Source: Oscillospiraceae bacterium (GTDB lineage: Bacteria > Bacillota > Clostridia > Oscillospirales > Oscillospiraceae). Taken from it: a DNA stretch of 24,475 bases. Below the pieces are notes generated by a model. That model saw only the letters and a list, made by a program, of their open reading frames with translations, was not told the origin of the DNA and made no database searches. Both the position numbers and the translations under genes were made by a program. The stretch covers positions 1-24,475 of the forward strand of contig JAGBGB010000330.1 in assembly GCA_017936205.1 (NCBI GenBank), written 5' to 3'. Of the stretch, positions 16,634-24,475 are shown in pieces. The stretch's first letter is position 1; each line of letters starts with the position of its first letter.

Positions 16634-17929
16634 TTATTCCTCCGTTTTAGCAGGAGCAACAGCAACAGCAGTATCAGCAATCAGCCTTGCAGCCTTGCGC
16701 AGCTGCATGTCTCCCTTCAGTTCGTCGACCTTCATGATTTCCTTGACCTTATCGACACCCATGTTATATCTCTCTGCCATCTTTGCGAACTCTTCCTCGC
16801 ACTCTTCTTCGCTGACCTCAATGTTCTCAGCAGAAGCAATAGCATCCAGCATAACGTTGATCTTCACAGCGTTAAGTGCACCGGGACGGAGGCTATTCTT
16901 GATAGCATTCATATCACCGCCGAGCATCTGAGCGTAGGCTTCAAGAGAGGCACCCTGTGCACGAAGCTCATAATCCATCCGTTCCATCTCGCGTTCCAGC
17001 TCTTCCTCAACCATGCTGTCAGGAATCTCAGCAGTCATGTTGGCAACAGCCTTCTCAATAGCGGCATTCTCGAATGCGCGGTTGACACCTTCCTGCTTAT
17101 TGGTCAGGATGGTCTTCTCAACATCGGCGCGGAGCTCTTCCAGAGTATCAAACTCAGAAACATCCTTAACAAACTCATCATCGATCTCGGGAATCTTGGT
17201 TTCCTTGACTTCATGAAGCTTGATTTTGAATACTACAGGAGCGCCTGCCAGATCTGCTGCATGATACTCTTCGGGGAAGGTCACATCAATATCCTTCTCT
17301 TCGCCAGCGGTCATGCCAACAACCTGCTCTTCGAAACCGGGGATAAAGCTACCGGAGCCAAGCTTCAGCTCATACTTCTCAGCTTTACCCCCCTCAAAGG
17401 GAACCCCATCCTTGAAGCCTTCGTAGTCGATCACTGCTGTGTCGCCAAGCTCTGCAGGACGATCAACAGTAGAAATAGAGGCAGCATTGTTAGCCATTCT
17501 CTGAATCTCAGTCTCAACCTCGGAAGCATCTACAGAGACTTCAGTCTTCTCAACCTCGAGTCCCTTGTACTCCCCAAGAGTAACCTCGGGATAAAGGTCG
17601 GTAACGATGGTAAGGATCACGCTGTCATTCTCAGCCATTTCCATATTCGTAACCATGGGGCGACCAACAGCCTTAATATCCTGAGACAGAACGCATTCCT
17701 TATAGATCTCGGGGAACAGCTCATCCAGAGCATCCTCGAAGAATACATGCTTGCCGTAAACGGTTTCGATCATTGCACGAGTAGCCTTGCCCTTGCGGAA
17801 GCCGGGAATGGAAATGCTCTTGCGTGCCTTCAAATAGACCTTCTGAATGCTGGGTTCCAGATCGTCCTTGGTGATCTCTGCGGTAATGGTTGCACGTGCA
17901 GCAGCCTTTTCAAGATTTTTAACTTGCAT
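16634..17929 (-). CDS. tig: Trigger factor (ribosome-associated chaperone, PPIase)
   Basis: Trigger factor binds near the ribosomal exit tunnel and shields nascent chains. The 431 residues show the ribosome-binding domain (1-120) with the signature loop, an FKBP-type PPIase domain (about 155-245, with GDTAVIDYEGFKDGVPFEGG) and the helical C-terminal chaperone domain. The ribosome-binding signature GFRxGxxP is GFRKGKAT here (43-50), so the last proline is replaced by threonine. ATG is preceded by AGGAGG at nine bases. It is the first gene of the tig-clpP-clpX-lon-engB unit and follows a promoter-like site. Confidence 0.96.
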   Translation of the reverse strand: MQVKNLEKAAARATITAEITKDDLEPSIQKVYLKARKSISIPGFRKGKATRAMIETVYGKHVFFEDALDELFPEIYKECVLSQDIKAVGRPMVTNMEMAENDSVILTIVTDLYPEVTLGEYKGLEVEKTEVSVDASEVETEIQRMANNAASISTVDRPAELGDTAVIDYEGFKDGVPFEGGKAEKYELKLGSGSFIPGFEEQVVGMTAGEEKDIDVTFPEEYHAADLAGAPVVFKIKLHEVKETKIPEIDDEFVKDVSEFDTLEELRADVEKTILTNKQEGVNRAFENAAIEKAVANMTAEIPDSMVEEELEREMERMDYELRAQGASLEAYAQMLGGDMNAIKNSLRPGALNAVKINVMLDAIASAENIEVSEEECEEEFAKMAERYNMGVDKVKEIMKVDELKGDMQLRKAARLIADTAVAVAPAKTEE

Positions 17930-17978
17930 AACAAATATCCTCCTGTGGGTTTCTTTAATTTATATAGTTAGCCGACTT

Positions 17979-18007
17979 ATTTTAACAGATATTCTGCAAA
18001 AAAACAA
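17979..18007 (-). promoter_or_regulatory. Putative extended -10 promoter of the tig unit
   Basis: On the - strand TAAAAT (17984-17979) is preceded by TGT, giving the extended -10 pattern TGnTAAAAT. A weak -35, TTGTTT (18007-18002), lies 17 bases upstream. It stands about 50 bases before the tig start in the 99-base gap after the metallophosphoesterase gene. Confidence 0.55.
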
Positions 18008-18028
18008 GCACTAATTTCAATATTTCCA

Positions 18029-18718
18029 TCATTTTATGAGTACGGGATTAAATTTAATAAAATCAGCGGCACAAAGATGATAATCGACCCCATCGTGCAG
18101 CCCTTCAATGGCAAGCTTATGACTCTCACCGTGAAGGTGTCCATAATAACAAGCTTGCACCCCATACTGCTTCAGCAAGGTCAATATCTCACTACATTCA
18201 TATCCTCTGTATCTTGGTGGATAATGCAAGAAGCACAGTTTCTGCCGTTCTCCTGCCTCTTTAAGAGAAGTTTCCAGACGAATCAACTCTCTCTTAAAAA
18301 CCTTATCATTATGACTTCCAACTGTAGCATCTTCTTCAAAAAACCATCCACGAGTTCCACATAAAGCAACATCCCCATACTCATAATAATTATTGTTCAA
18401 TATGTGGATATTCTCAAAGCCCTCAGCTTCACAGAATTTATAAAACTTCGTTGCCGTTGTCCACCAATAATCATGATTCCCCTTAATGATGATCTTCCTG
18501 CCGGGGATCCGATTAATAAAGGCGAAATCCTCTCTCGCACCATCCAGATCCAGTGCCCAGGACAAATCTCCCAGGAGAACTGTCGTGTCTTCCGGTTGGA
18601 TCACCTTCAGTCCCTGCTCCAATTTCTGCATGTAGCCATCCCACGCACCGCCAAACACGTCCATGGGCTTATCAGTTCCCAACGAAAGATGCAGATCACC
18701 AATTGCGTATAAAGCCAT
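18029..18718 (-). CDS. Calcineurin-like metallophosphoesterase
   Basis: This is a soluble two-metal phosphoesterase of 229 residues. The ligands appear in the family's order: GDLHL (D8, H10), GDLSW (D51), GNHD (N81, H82), H165 in FLHYPP and GHLHG (H194, H196). The natural substrate is not known for this subgroup; phosphodiesterase or protein phosphatase activity are both possible. ATG overlaps the dipeptidase stop (TGATG) with GGGAGG five bases upstream, so the two are probably translated together. Confidence 0.87.
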   Translation of the reverse strand: MALYAIGDLHLSLGTDKPMDVFGGAWDGYMQKLEQGLKVIQPEDTTVLLGDLSWALDLDGAREDFAFINRIPGRKIIIKGNHDYWWTTATKFYKFCEAEGFENIHILNNNYYEYGDVALCGTRGWFFEEDATVGSHNDKVFKRELIRLETSLKEAGERQKLCFLHYPPRYRGYECSEILTLLKQYGVQACYYGHLHGESHKLAIEGLHDGVDYHLCAADFIKFNPVLIK

Positions 18719-19584
18719 CAGTGCCTCCCTTCTATCCGTTGAGCCAGATTCCTATAAAACAGTTTATCCAGCAGGTCTTCGTCATACCCCTTTCCATGCA
18801 GGAACTCATAGAAGGATGCATATCCGGTCAGATCCGCAAAGCCTTCAGGAAGGATCTCGCAGCCATCCAGATCACCGCCTAAACATATATGCTCCGATCC
18901 ACAAAGCTCCAGCATATGTTCTAAGTGTCGAAGCATAACTGTAAAGTCAGCCCTTTCACCAAGGAAGGGAACATATAGGTTTAATCCCACCAGCCCATCT
19001 GTATCTGTAATCGCCCGAAGCTGATCGTCAGTAAGATTTCTGCTATGATCCCAAATGCGGCGACAGTTACTGTGACTTGCAACAATCGGCTTCTGCGTAA
19101 CCTTCATAAGGTCCCAGAAGGCAGCTTCAGAAAGATGGCTGACATCTATGTAGACTCCACTGCTTTGCGCACTTTTGACGAATGCCCTCCCTAAATCTGT
19201 CAAGCCCTTTTCGCTTCTATGAAAGCCTGCTAAGGAATTATCTGCATTCCATGTAAGAGTAGACATGACAAAACCCTTCTGCGACAGGGCTGCAATCTGT
19301 TCAGGATCGCAATCAATGATCTCAGGCCCCTCAATAGATAGATGCGCAGATACAAATTGCTGATCTTTTAATTCTCTAAGGAAATAAGAATAACAATCAT
19401 AAAACTCGTCCTTACTTATAGCCCATTTACTTCCTGCAAGGGAGCAAAAAGCAAAGACCTGTCTATAATCAGAGAACATACTCGCTTTCTCCTCAGCGAT
19501 ATGACAGGTATTATTCTTTAAATGCTCCTTCCTGATCCAGAGCTCATAAGGTGTATCAGCGTGTGCATCAAAAATACGAATCAT
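18718..19584 (-). CDS. Membrane dipeptidase-like zinc peptidase (M19 family)
   Basis: The 288 residues have M19 (renal dipeptidase) features: HxD at H8-D10 in DAHADTPYE, the bridging glutamate E85 in SIEGPE, H150 (DVSH), H171 in ASHSN followed by RNLTDDQLRAI, and GGDLDG near 240. The family hydrolyses dipeptides, including some D-amino-acid ones, using two zinc ions. There is no signal peptide, so it should act in the cytoplasm, perhaps on imported or wall-derived peptides. It is a little shorter than animal and many bacterial members. ATG overlaps the yraN stop as ATGA. Confidence 0.9.
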   Translation of the reverse strand: MIRIFDAHADTPYELWIRKEHLKNNTCHIAEEKASMFSDYRQVFAFCSLAGSKWAISKDEFYDCYSYFLRELKDQQFVSAHLSIEGPEIIDCDPEQIAALSQKGFVMSTLTWNADNSLAGFHRSEKGLTDLGRAFVKSAQSSGVYIDVSHLSEAAFWDLMKVTQKPIVASHSNCRRIWDHSRNLTDDQLRAITDTDGLVGLNLYVPFLGERADFTVMLRHLEHMLELCGSEHICLGGDLDGCEILPEGFADLTGYASFYEFLHGKGYDEDLLDKLFYRNLAQRIEGRH

Positions 19585-19943
19585 TGAAACGCATCCTCCA
19601 AATGATTGATCTTAGGGCGACGGGTTTGCATCCCATCCGGGGCATAAATCTCTATTACATCAAAGCGTGGTTGTTTGTCTGTTTCAAATTGAGACAAATA
19701 TAACATTGCCGTTGTTTTGATCCGCTCCTGCTTCCTTCTGTCAACAAACTCTCTTGCACAAGCAAAATCGGCTGACTTCCGTAACTTCACTTCTACAAAC
19801 AGAAGAAAACGTTTATTTTCTGCGATCAGATCTATTTCTCCCATTCGACAGCGATAATTGACCGCAACAATGGTATAATGCTTTTTCCGCAAATACTCCG
19901 CAGCCAATCCTTCGCCCCATGTACCTAAAAGATCATTCGCCAT
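19581..19943 (-). CDS. YraN family (UPF0102) nuclease-like protein
   Basis: This 120-residue protein shows the family pattern: [35 protein letters not shown] written as pieces, with [20 protein letters not shown] and FVEVKLR. The D and ExK positions match a PD-(D/E)xK nuclease-like fold, but no activity is firmly known. ATG 19943 ([12 protein letters not shown]) is chosen because it matches the family start and overlaps rnhB by only 11 bases; the longer frame to 20048 would overlap rnhB by 116. No good SD precedes it, so translation may depend on coupling to rnhB. Pairing of rnhB and yraN is common in bacteria. Confidence 0.87.
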   Translation of the reverse strand: MANDLLGTWGEGLAAEYLRKKHYTIVAVNYRCRMGEIDLIAENKRFLLFVEVKLRKSADFACAREFVDRRKQERIKTTAMLYLSQFETDKQPRFDVIEIYAPDGMQTRRPKINHLEDAFQ

Positions 19944-20541
19944 AGAATTTTTTAAGGAAGGATTTTCGATGGATAGGACAAGCATCGAATTCTCGCAATG
20001 CCGCATAATGCTTCTGTGTACCATATCCTTTATGGAGTGCAAATCCATACTGAGGATACAGCTCGTCCATCTGCATCATATATCTGTCTCTTGTTACCTT
20101 TGCAAGAATAGAAGCAGCAGCAATATTAGCACTTCTGCTATCCCCTTTCACAATGGTCTTAAGGGGAAGCTCTCCCAAATCAGGTTCTCTGTTACCGTCT
20201 ATCAGTACAAAGTCCGGCTGCACTGACATTGCTTCCACGGCTCGTTTCATAGCAAGGAAGGTCGCCTGAAGTATGTTAATCTCATCGATCTCCTGCTCCG
20301 TTGCCATAGCAATACCATAAGAAACCGCATTCTCTACGATCACATCATAGAGTGCTTCTCTCTTCTTTTCCGTAAGCTTCTTGGAATCGTTCAAGCCTTC
20401 AATTTCCAAATCTGCAGGGAGAATCACGGCTGCGGCGCACACAGGTCCTGCAAGAGGGCCTCTGCCTGCTTCATCAACGCCACAAACCAGTTGATATCCG
20501 GCTTCCATACAGTCGTGCTCAAAATTCCATAATTCACTCAT
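19933..20541 (-). CDS. rnhB: Ribonuclease HII
   Basis: RNase HII cuts RNA in RNA-DNA hybrids and at single ribonucleotides in DNA. The 202 residues include the catalytic [24 protein letters not shown], the conserved [22 protein letters not shown], and the C-terminal GYGTQKH and HRKSF. ATG 20541 (MSELWNFEH) is chosen: GAGGAG ends six bases upstream and it starts ten bases after the preceding stop. A frame to 20592 would overlap the preceding gene by 41 bases. Confidence 0.95.
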   Translation of the reverse strand: MSELWNFEHDCMEAGYQLVCGVDEAGRGPLAGPVCAAAVILPADLEIEGLNDSKKLTEKKREALYDVIVENAVSYGIAMATEQEIDEINILQATFLAMKRAVEAMSVQPDFVLIDGNREPDLGELPLKTIVKGDSRSANIAAASILAKVTRDRYMMQMDELYPQYGFALHKGYGTQKHYAALREFDACPIHRKSFLKKFYGE

Positions 20542-20551
20542 ATCGTTCTCC

Positions 20552-20779
20552 TCAATCATCCGGGGTAAAAGTAAAACGCTGTCGCAACCCATGACTAACT
20601 AAGTGGAAGCAAACAACACCATTCCCTAAATCTTCCCTCTCCAAGACATCCTCACTGCTGTTACAGTAGTGAGACATGACCAGAGCGGGATCAGAAGTGT
20701 CCACCTCAGAAACAAACACATCCCGCATTTGATTATTGCTGCATTGATTATAGATTTCCCGGATCAGCTCATATCTCAT
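20552..20779 (-). CDS. Small protein of unknown function between rbgA and rnhB
   Basis: This 75-residue protein starts [23 protein letters not shown] 20779 has GGAGG six bases upstream, overlaps the rbgA stop by 11 bases, and is followed ten bases after its stop by rnhB, so it is a real, coupled gene. The first 25 residues look helical; the rest ([29 protein letters not shown]) look like beta strands. There is no signal peptide or membrane segment. Two cysteines (in NQCSN and HYCNS) do not form a CxxC. I do not recognise the family. Confidence 0.8.
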   Translation of the reverse strand: MRYELIREIYNQCSNNQMRDVFVSEVDTSDPALVMSHYCNSSEDVLEREDLGNGVVCFHLVSHGLRQRFTFTPDD

Positions 20780-21635
20780 TGGGAACCTCCAATGTAAAAC
20801 GACCAATTTTACAGCTGCGATACTCTTCTAACAGGATTCTTGCCATACGCTCTGTATCCAATTCTCCTCTTGACAGAAGGAACCCTCGCTTTCTGGCGCC
20901 CTCCTGCAGCAGCTCATAGCCGGAAGTTCCTTCCGGCATCTGGATCTTATACCGTTCCAAAAGAGCCTGAGGATATCGACTATGGAGCATGTACATCAAA
21001 TGACACGCCAAGGTTTCCACGTCCACAACATCATCCTTAACAGCTCCGGTATATGCCAACCGTCTTCCAACCTCTTCATCATCGAACTTCGGCCACAGGA
21101 TCCCTGGGGTGTCAAGGAGCAGAAGACCACGGTCAACCGTGACCCATTGCTTTCCTCTTGTAACACCGGGACGATTCTCTGCCTTTGCACCCTTACGGCC
21201 GGCAATCTGGTTAATAAAGGTGGATTTTCCAACATTAGGAATACCTACAATCATGAGTTTTAAGGGTTTATTGACAAAGCCTCGTTCTGTATAACGCTGC
21301 AGCTTCTCCGCAAGCAATTCCTTTACAGCGGGAACAAATCGATCAATGCCCTTCCGACTCTTGCAATCAGTACAAACCACAGCGAAGCCCTGAGATTTGA
21401 AGTAACTGCTCCACTGACTCGTTACATTTGGATCCGCAAGATCTGTTCGATTCAATATGACCATTCTGGGCTTATTGCCACAGATGGAGGCGATATCCGG
21501 ATTCCGACTGGACAAGGGGATCCGTGCATCCAGTATTTCGCACACAGCGTCGACCAGCTTCAGATCCTCTTCCATTTTCCGTCGGGTTTTCGTCATATGC
21601 CCCGGGTACCATTGAATATTCATCTTATCATCCAT
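20769..21635 (-). CDS. rbgA: Ribosome biogenesis GTPase RbgA (YlqF)
   Basis: RbgA is needed for 50S subunit maturation in Firmicutes. About 288 residues show a circularly permuted GTPase: G4 (LNRTD) comes before G1 (GIPNVGKS), a G2 threonine in RPGVTRG and G3 (DTPGILWP). The opening NIQWYPGHMTKTRR matches the family, as does the order G4-G1-G3. The start is ambiguous: ATG 21635 (used here), TTG 21638 with GGAG seven bases upstream, or ATG 21623, which gives MNIQWYPGHM as in B. subtilis but has no clear SD. It abuts lepB. Confidence 0.94.
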   Translation of the reverse strand: MDDKMNIQWYPGHMTKTRRKMEEDLKLVDAVCEILDARIPLSSRNPDIASICGNKPRMVILNRTDLADPNVTSQWSSYFKSQGFAVVCTDCKSRKGIDRFVPAVKELLAEKLQRYTERGFVNKPLKLMIVGIPNVGKSTFINQIAGRKGAKAENRPGVTRGKQWVTVDRGLLLLDTPGILWPKFDDEEVGRRLAYTGAVKDDVVDVETLACHLMYMLHSRYPQALLERYKIQMPEGTSGYELLQEGARKRGFLLSRGELDTERMARILLEEYRSCKIGRFTLEVPNEI

Positions 21636-22327
21636 CAAGAAACCGCTCCGATCCGGTCAAAATCTCTGACCTTATACTCGTCCTGACCGGGGAATACAAT
21701 AAACAGTACCTTCCCAAGAACCTGATCCACCTTGATTTCTCCAATGGAAGCTACACGGCTGTCAGAAGAATTATTCCGATTATCACCCATAACAAAGATA
21801 CAGTCCTCACCAACAGTCATAGAGAATTGGCTGGGATCCTGATCCTGATCCTGTTCAAAGTAGTAAGGGAACATGGGCTCGCAGATATAGGGTTCATCCA
21901 ATTCTACCCCATCGACAAACACATGAGCATAGCCATCGTCACCCATTTTAATCAAGACATCCTGATGCTCTGTGGCAATCACACGCTTCACAATAGGTTC
22001 TCCATCCTCAAAGCTCAGCTCTCTGGCAACAATGATATCTCCGTATTCTAACTCACCCATAATCACATTGCTCTGTAATGCCAAATAGTCATGGTCCTCC
22101 AATGTGGGATACATAGAACGACCACTAACTCCAACTAATCTAACGCAAAACACGAAAACAAGGGTAATTGCCGCAAGAATATAAACTAAATCATGGAGCA
22201 ACGAGTAAATGTCATACAGGAAAGAATGCTTTTCCTTCTGATCAGTCTTTTCTTTATTCTGATCCGCAGCTGTCGCATGCTGCTCCTGTAATTCTTCTAA
22301 CGCCGAATTGCGTGTATCTTGATCCAT
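21635..22327 (-). CDS. lepB: Signal peptidase I
   Basis: This membrane-bound serine/lysine peptidase removes signal peptides from exported proteins. The 230 residues have a charged, glutamine-rich cytoplasmic N-terminus (1-45), one membrane segment (about 48-68, VYILAAITLVFVFCVRLV), the catalytic serine S71 in SGRSMYPTL, the catalytic lysine K114 in IVKRVIA, and the box GDNRNNSSDSR. ATG 22327 has AAAGGAG at six bases; the frame extends upstream to 22393 but without SD support. It is the first gene of its unit, downstream of the tyrS terminator. Confidence 0.95.
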   Translation of the reverse strand: MDQDTRNSALEELQEQHATAADQNKEKTDQKEKHSFLYDIYSLLHDLVYILAAITLVFVFCVRLVGVSGRSMYPTLEDHDYLALQSNVIMGELEYGDIIVARELSFEDGEPIVKRVIATEHQDVLIKMGDDGYAHVFVDGVELDEPYICEPMFPYYFEQDQDQDPSQFSMTVGEDCIFVMGDNRNNSSDSRVASIGEIKVDQVLGKVLFIVFPGQDEYKVRDFDRIGAVS

Positions 22328-22384
22328 ACAATACTCCTTTCTGCCCCATGTACAATCACCGAGGCAATACACTTCTAATATAAG

Positions 22385-22413
22385 ATTATACACTATATTT
22401 CGAAAGAAATAAA
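22385..22413 (-). promoter_or_regulatory. Putative promoter of the lepB unit
   Basis: On the - strand a perfect TATAAT (22390-22385) lies about 60 bases before the lepB start. The -35 at 17 bases is weak (TTTATT, 22413-22408). A second TATAAT at 22425-22420 sits in the AT-rich stretch nearer the tyrS terminator. Confidence 0.5.
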
Positions 22414-22433
22414 GTATTAATTATAAACTTTTT

Positions 22434-22475
22434 ATAAAAACTCCCCTGCAGCAAACTGAAGCTTGCTGCAGGGGA
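22434..22475 (-). terminator. Intrinsic terminator of the tyrS unit
   Basis: A perfect 12-bp stem CCCCTGCAGCAA/TTGCTGCAGGGG (22443-22454 with 22463-22474) has an 8-base loop and is followed on the - strand by AGTTTTTAT. It lies about 20 bases after the tyrS stop and separates tyrS from lepB. Confidence 0.92.
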
Positions 22476-22495
22476 CAACTTATATCATAAATACT

Positions 22496-23719
22496 TTATG
22501 CCAGGATTGCCTTATGGAATACCTTTTTGCCCTTACGGATCTTCAAGCCTGCAGACAGCTGTGCAGCATCAAAGGAAACATCGATGGATGCAACCTTCTC
22601 CTCATCCACAAAAACGCCACCCTGTTGAACCAGTCTTCTTGCCTCAGACTTGGTAGGAGCCAACTTACATGCAAGCATCAGATCTAAGATCGCAATCTTG
22701 CCGTCCTTCAGCTGCTCAGGAAGGATCTCTGTGGTAGGCATATTGGAATCATCGGCACCACCACCAAAAAGCGCCTTTGCAGCCTCCCTGGCCTTGTCAG
22801 CTTCCTCGTCACCATGGACAAGCTTTGTAAGCTCATAAGCAAGGATCTCCTTGGCACGATTTAACTGACTTCCTTCCCACTTATCCATCTCATTGATCTG
22901 TTCCAGAGGCAGGAATGTCAGCATGCGGATGCACTTCAGAACATCATCGTCTGCTACATTTCTCCAATACTGGAAGAATTCAAAGGGACTGGTCTTGTTC
23001 GGATCAAGCCAAACCGCACCCTTAGCAGTCTTGCCCATCTTCTTACCCTCAGAGTTCAGGAGAAGAGTGATGGTCATAGCGTGTGCATCCTTGCCAAGCT
23101 TACGGCGGATCAGTTCTGTACCGCCGAGCATATTGCTCCACTGGTCGTTACCGCCGAACTGCATATTGCAATCGTACTTCTGGTACAGATGATAGAAATC
23201 ATAGGACTGCATGATCATGTAATTAAATTCCAGGAAGCTGAGTCCCTTCTCCATACGCTGCTTGTAGCATTCTGCGCGGAGCATATTGTTTACAGAGAAG
23301 CATGCTCCAACATCCCGAAGAAGCTCCACATAGTTCAGATCCAGAAGCCAGTCGGCATTATTGACCATTCTGGCCTTTCCCTCACCGAATTCAATGAATC
23401 GCTCCATCTGTTTCTTGAAGCAGGCGCAATTGTGATCAATGGTCTCCTTTGTCATCATGGAACGCATATCTGTACGACCGGAAGGATCTCCGATCATAGC
23501 AGTGCCGCCACCAATCAGTGCAATGGGCTTGTTCCCTGCCATCTGCAGCCGCTTCATAAGGCATAATGCCATGAAGTGCCCAACATGCAAAGAATCAGCC
23601 GTAGGGTCAAAGCCAATATAGAAGGTTGCCTTTCCATTATCGACCATCTCACGGATCTCATCCTCATTCGTAACCTGTGCAATCAAGCCACGGGCAACCA
23701 GTTCGTCATAAAGTTTCAT
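22496..23719 (-). CDS. tyrS: Tyrosyl-tRNA synthetase
   Basis: It charges tRNA-Tyr with tyrosine. The 407 residues show class I features: a HIGH-type motif HVGH (45-48), GGGTAMIGDPSGR, the tyrosine-binding region with QFGGNDQWSN, a KMSKS-type motif KMGKT (227-231), and a C-terminal S4 domain (about 345-400, SEARRLVQQGGVFVDEEKV). This is the bacterial TyrRS layout. ATG overlaps the upstream membrane-protein stop as ATGA, with GGAGG seven bases before it. No T-box leader is possible immediately upstream because the preceding gene runs into tyrS. Confidence 0.96.
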   Translation of the reverse strand: MKLYDELVARGLIAQVTNEDEIREMVDNGKATFYIGFDPTADSLHVGHFMALCLMKRLQMAGNKPIALIGGGTAMIGDPSGRTDMRSMMTKETIDHNCACFKKQMERFIEFGEGKARMVNNADWLLDLNYVELLRDVGACFSVNNMLRAECYKQRMEKGLSFLEFNYMIMQSYDFYHLYQKYDCNMQFGGNDQWSNMLGGTELIRRKLGKDAHAMTITLLLNSEGKKMGKTAKGAVWLDPNKTSPFEFFQYWRNVADDDVLKCIRMLTFLPLEQINEMDKWEGSQLNRAKEILAYELTKLVHGDEEADKAREAAKALFGGGADDSNMPTTEILPEQLKDGKIAILDLMLACKLAPTKSEARRLVQQGGVFVDEEKVASIDVSFDAAQLSAGLKIRKGKKVFHKAILA

Positions 23720-24475
23720 GGTAAATCCTCCTCTAATTCGAGAGCTTCTTCTTCAAGCTTTTCTTTTTCTTCATCATATTCCTCTATAACAGGAACATTA
23801 TGTGCTTCTTGGTAGGATACCCAATCCCACTGTGCATATGGAACAGTCTGGAATTGTACATCTCCGGGGGTCTGCACATAGTAATACTGTCCCATATTCT
23901 GACCATGATCCATAGCATAGTCAGGGAAAGGTGCCTCCGGAAGAGATACCGTCCCTGCGTCCAATTGGATCTGTTCCTTCGTATGAGTTGCCGCAACAGA
24001 GCTGGCGTAGGAATTTGAAACAGAAACGAAGGCAAGGAGCAGTATGCCAATAACGGCAGCAGCTATGACCGTCTTTCCCATACTCTTCTCAAAGCGACTG
24101 TAGTGTCTGACAGAATACTGGAACAGCAGTGCAATCATTGCCACAATACACAGATGAGGCAAATACAAATAAGCCTCGTTCGCTGTTCCAACCATAGAAA
24201 ATACAAGTACAAATACAGCAATGCAGATCAAACAAACCCGTACGCGGATCAAAACAACATCTTTGCTGACATAATGCTGGATCGTACGAAGAATCCCATA
24301 ACCATAGGCAGCTGCCGCAATCAGCTTTGCAATCGCCAAGAATCTCAAAATGAGTCTATAAGGTGCAAAGACAGAGGATGCCACACCAAGCACGACAAAC
24401 AGACAATACGAAATCAGCAGAAGCATCAAGGTACGCTCACAATTCTTCGAACGCTCGGAGCGGACAGGCTGAAGG
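23716..24475 (-). CDS. Multi-pass membrane protein of unknown function, probably 5'-truncated
   Basis: The frame is open to the window edge. Within it, an ATG at 24426 (MLLLISYCLF) lacks a convincing SD and is preceded in frame by a basic stretch, so the true start is probably outside. Five hydrophobic segments are visible, at about residues 3-22, 27-47, 62-82, 85-104 and 121-139 (counting from 24429). The last is followed by about 100 polar residues, rich in tyrosine, glutamine and proline and ending in a strongly acidic tail (EEKEKLEEEALELEEDLP). No named family is recognised. The 4-base overlap with tyrS implies coupling, but a functional link to tRNA charging is not evident. Confidence 0.75.
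   Translation of the reverse strand, partial: LQPVRSERSKNCERTLMLLLISYCLFVVLGVASSVFAPYRLILRFLAIAKLIAAAAYGYGILRTIQHYVSKDVVLIRVRVCLICIAVFVLVFSMVGTANEAYLYLPHLCIVAMIALLFQYSVRHYSRFEKSMGKTVIAAAVIGILLLAFVSVSNSYASSVAATHTKEQIQLDAGTVSLPEAPFPDYAMDHGQNMGQYYYVQTPGDVQFQTVPYAQWDWVSYQEAHNVPVIEEYDEEKEKLEEEALELEEDLP

Noticed and set aside
17213..17971. 252-codon + strand open frame opposite tig
   Set aside because: It is a shadow of trigger factor and would run through the tig promoter and SD.
23720..24475. T-box leader for tyrS
   Set aside because: The upstream sequence is coding right up to the tyrS start and shows no T-box core sequence or terminator/antiterminator pair.

Overview
The window looks like a chromosomal stretch of an anaerobic, spore-forming Clostridia, probably of the Oscillospiraceae/Ruminococcaceae type. 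This is inferred from four things: the IspH-ribosomal protein S1 fusion, an scpA-scpB-gerW-dacF cluster (GerW is a spore protein family), a secreted protein with cysteine repeats and an InlB-like repeat typical of gut Clostridia, and strong Shine-Dalgarno (SD) sites before most genes. No rRNA, tRNA, CRISPR, phage or insertion sequence was seen.

Layout. Positions 1-2376 (+ strand) hold the 3' part of a large modular, probably extracellular protein that ends at a strong terminator. Positions 2377-2671 are non-coding: a terminator for each converging transcription unit, and between them a run of six back-to-back hairpins that looks like a palindromic repeat element. From 2672 to the window end every gene is on the - strand, in several tight transcription units. 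In transcription order these are: (a) a membrane protein of unknown function and tyrS, closed by a terminator; (b) lepB, rbgA, an unrecognised 75-codon gene, rnhB, yraN, an M19 dipeptidase and a metallophosphoesterase; (c) tig, clpP, clpX, lon and engB; (d) scpA, scpB, gerW, dacF, a 23S/16S pseudouridine synthase, an RpiR-type regulator and a BaiN/HI0933-type flavoprotein; (e) cmk, plsC and the ispH-rpsA fusion, closed by a terminator.

Genes within units overlap by a few bases or are separated by less than about 50 bases, so translational coupling is probably widespread. Unit (c) gathers folding and proteolysis: trigger factor, ClpXP and Lon, with the ribosome-assembly GTPase EngB. Unit (d) joins chromosome segregation (ScpAB), sporulation and cell wall (GerW, DacF), rRNA modification and regulation. 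Unit (e) joins nucleotide, phospholipid and isoprenoid synthesis with translation. Promoter-like sequences precede units (b), (c), (d) and (e); the one before cmk matches the sigma-A consensus at both hexamers.

The parts least explained by known families are the duplicated C-terminal domain of the secreted protein, the hairpin cluster at 2456-2602, an SD-led internal start that could release free S1 from the IspH-S1 gene, and the small gene between rbgA and rnhB. Several start sites given here are internal to the longest open frame and were chosen because a strong SD precedes them at a normal distance.
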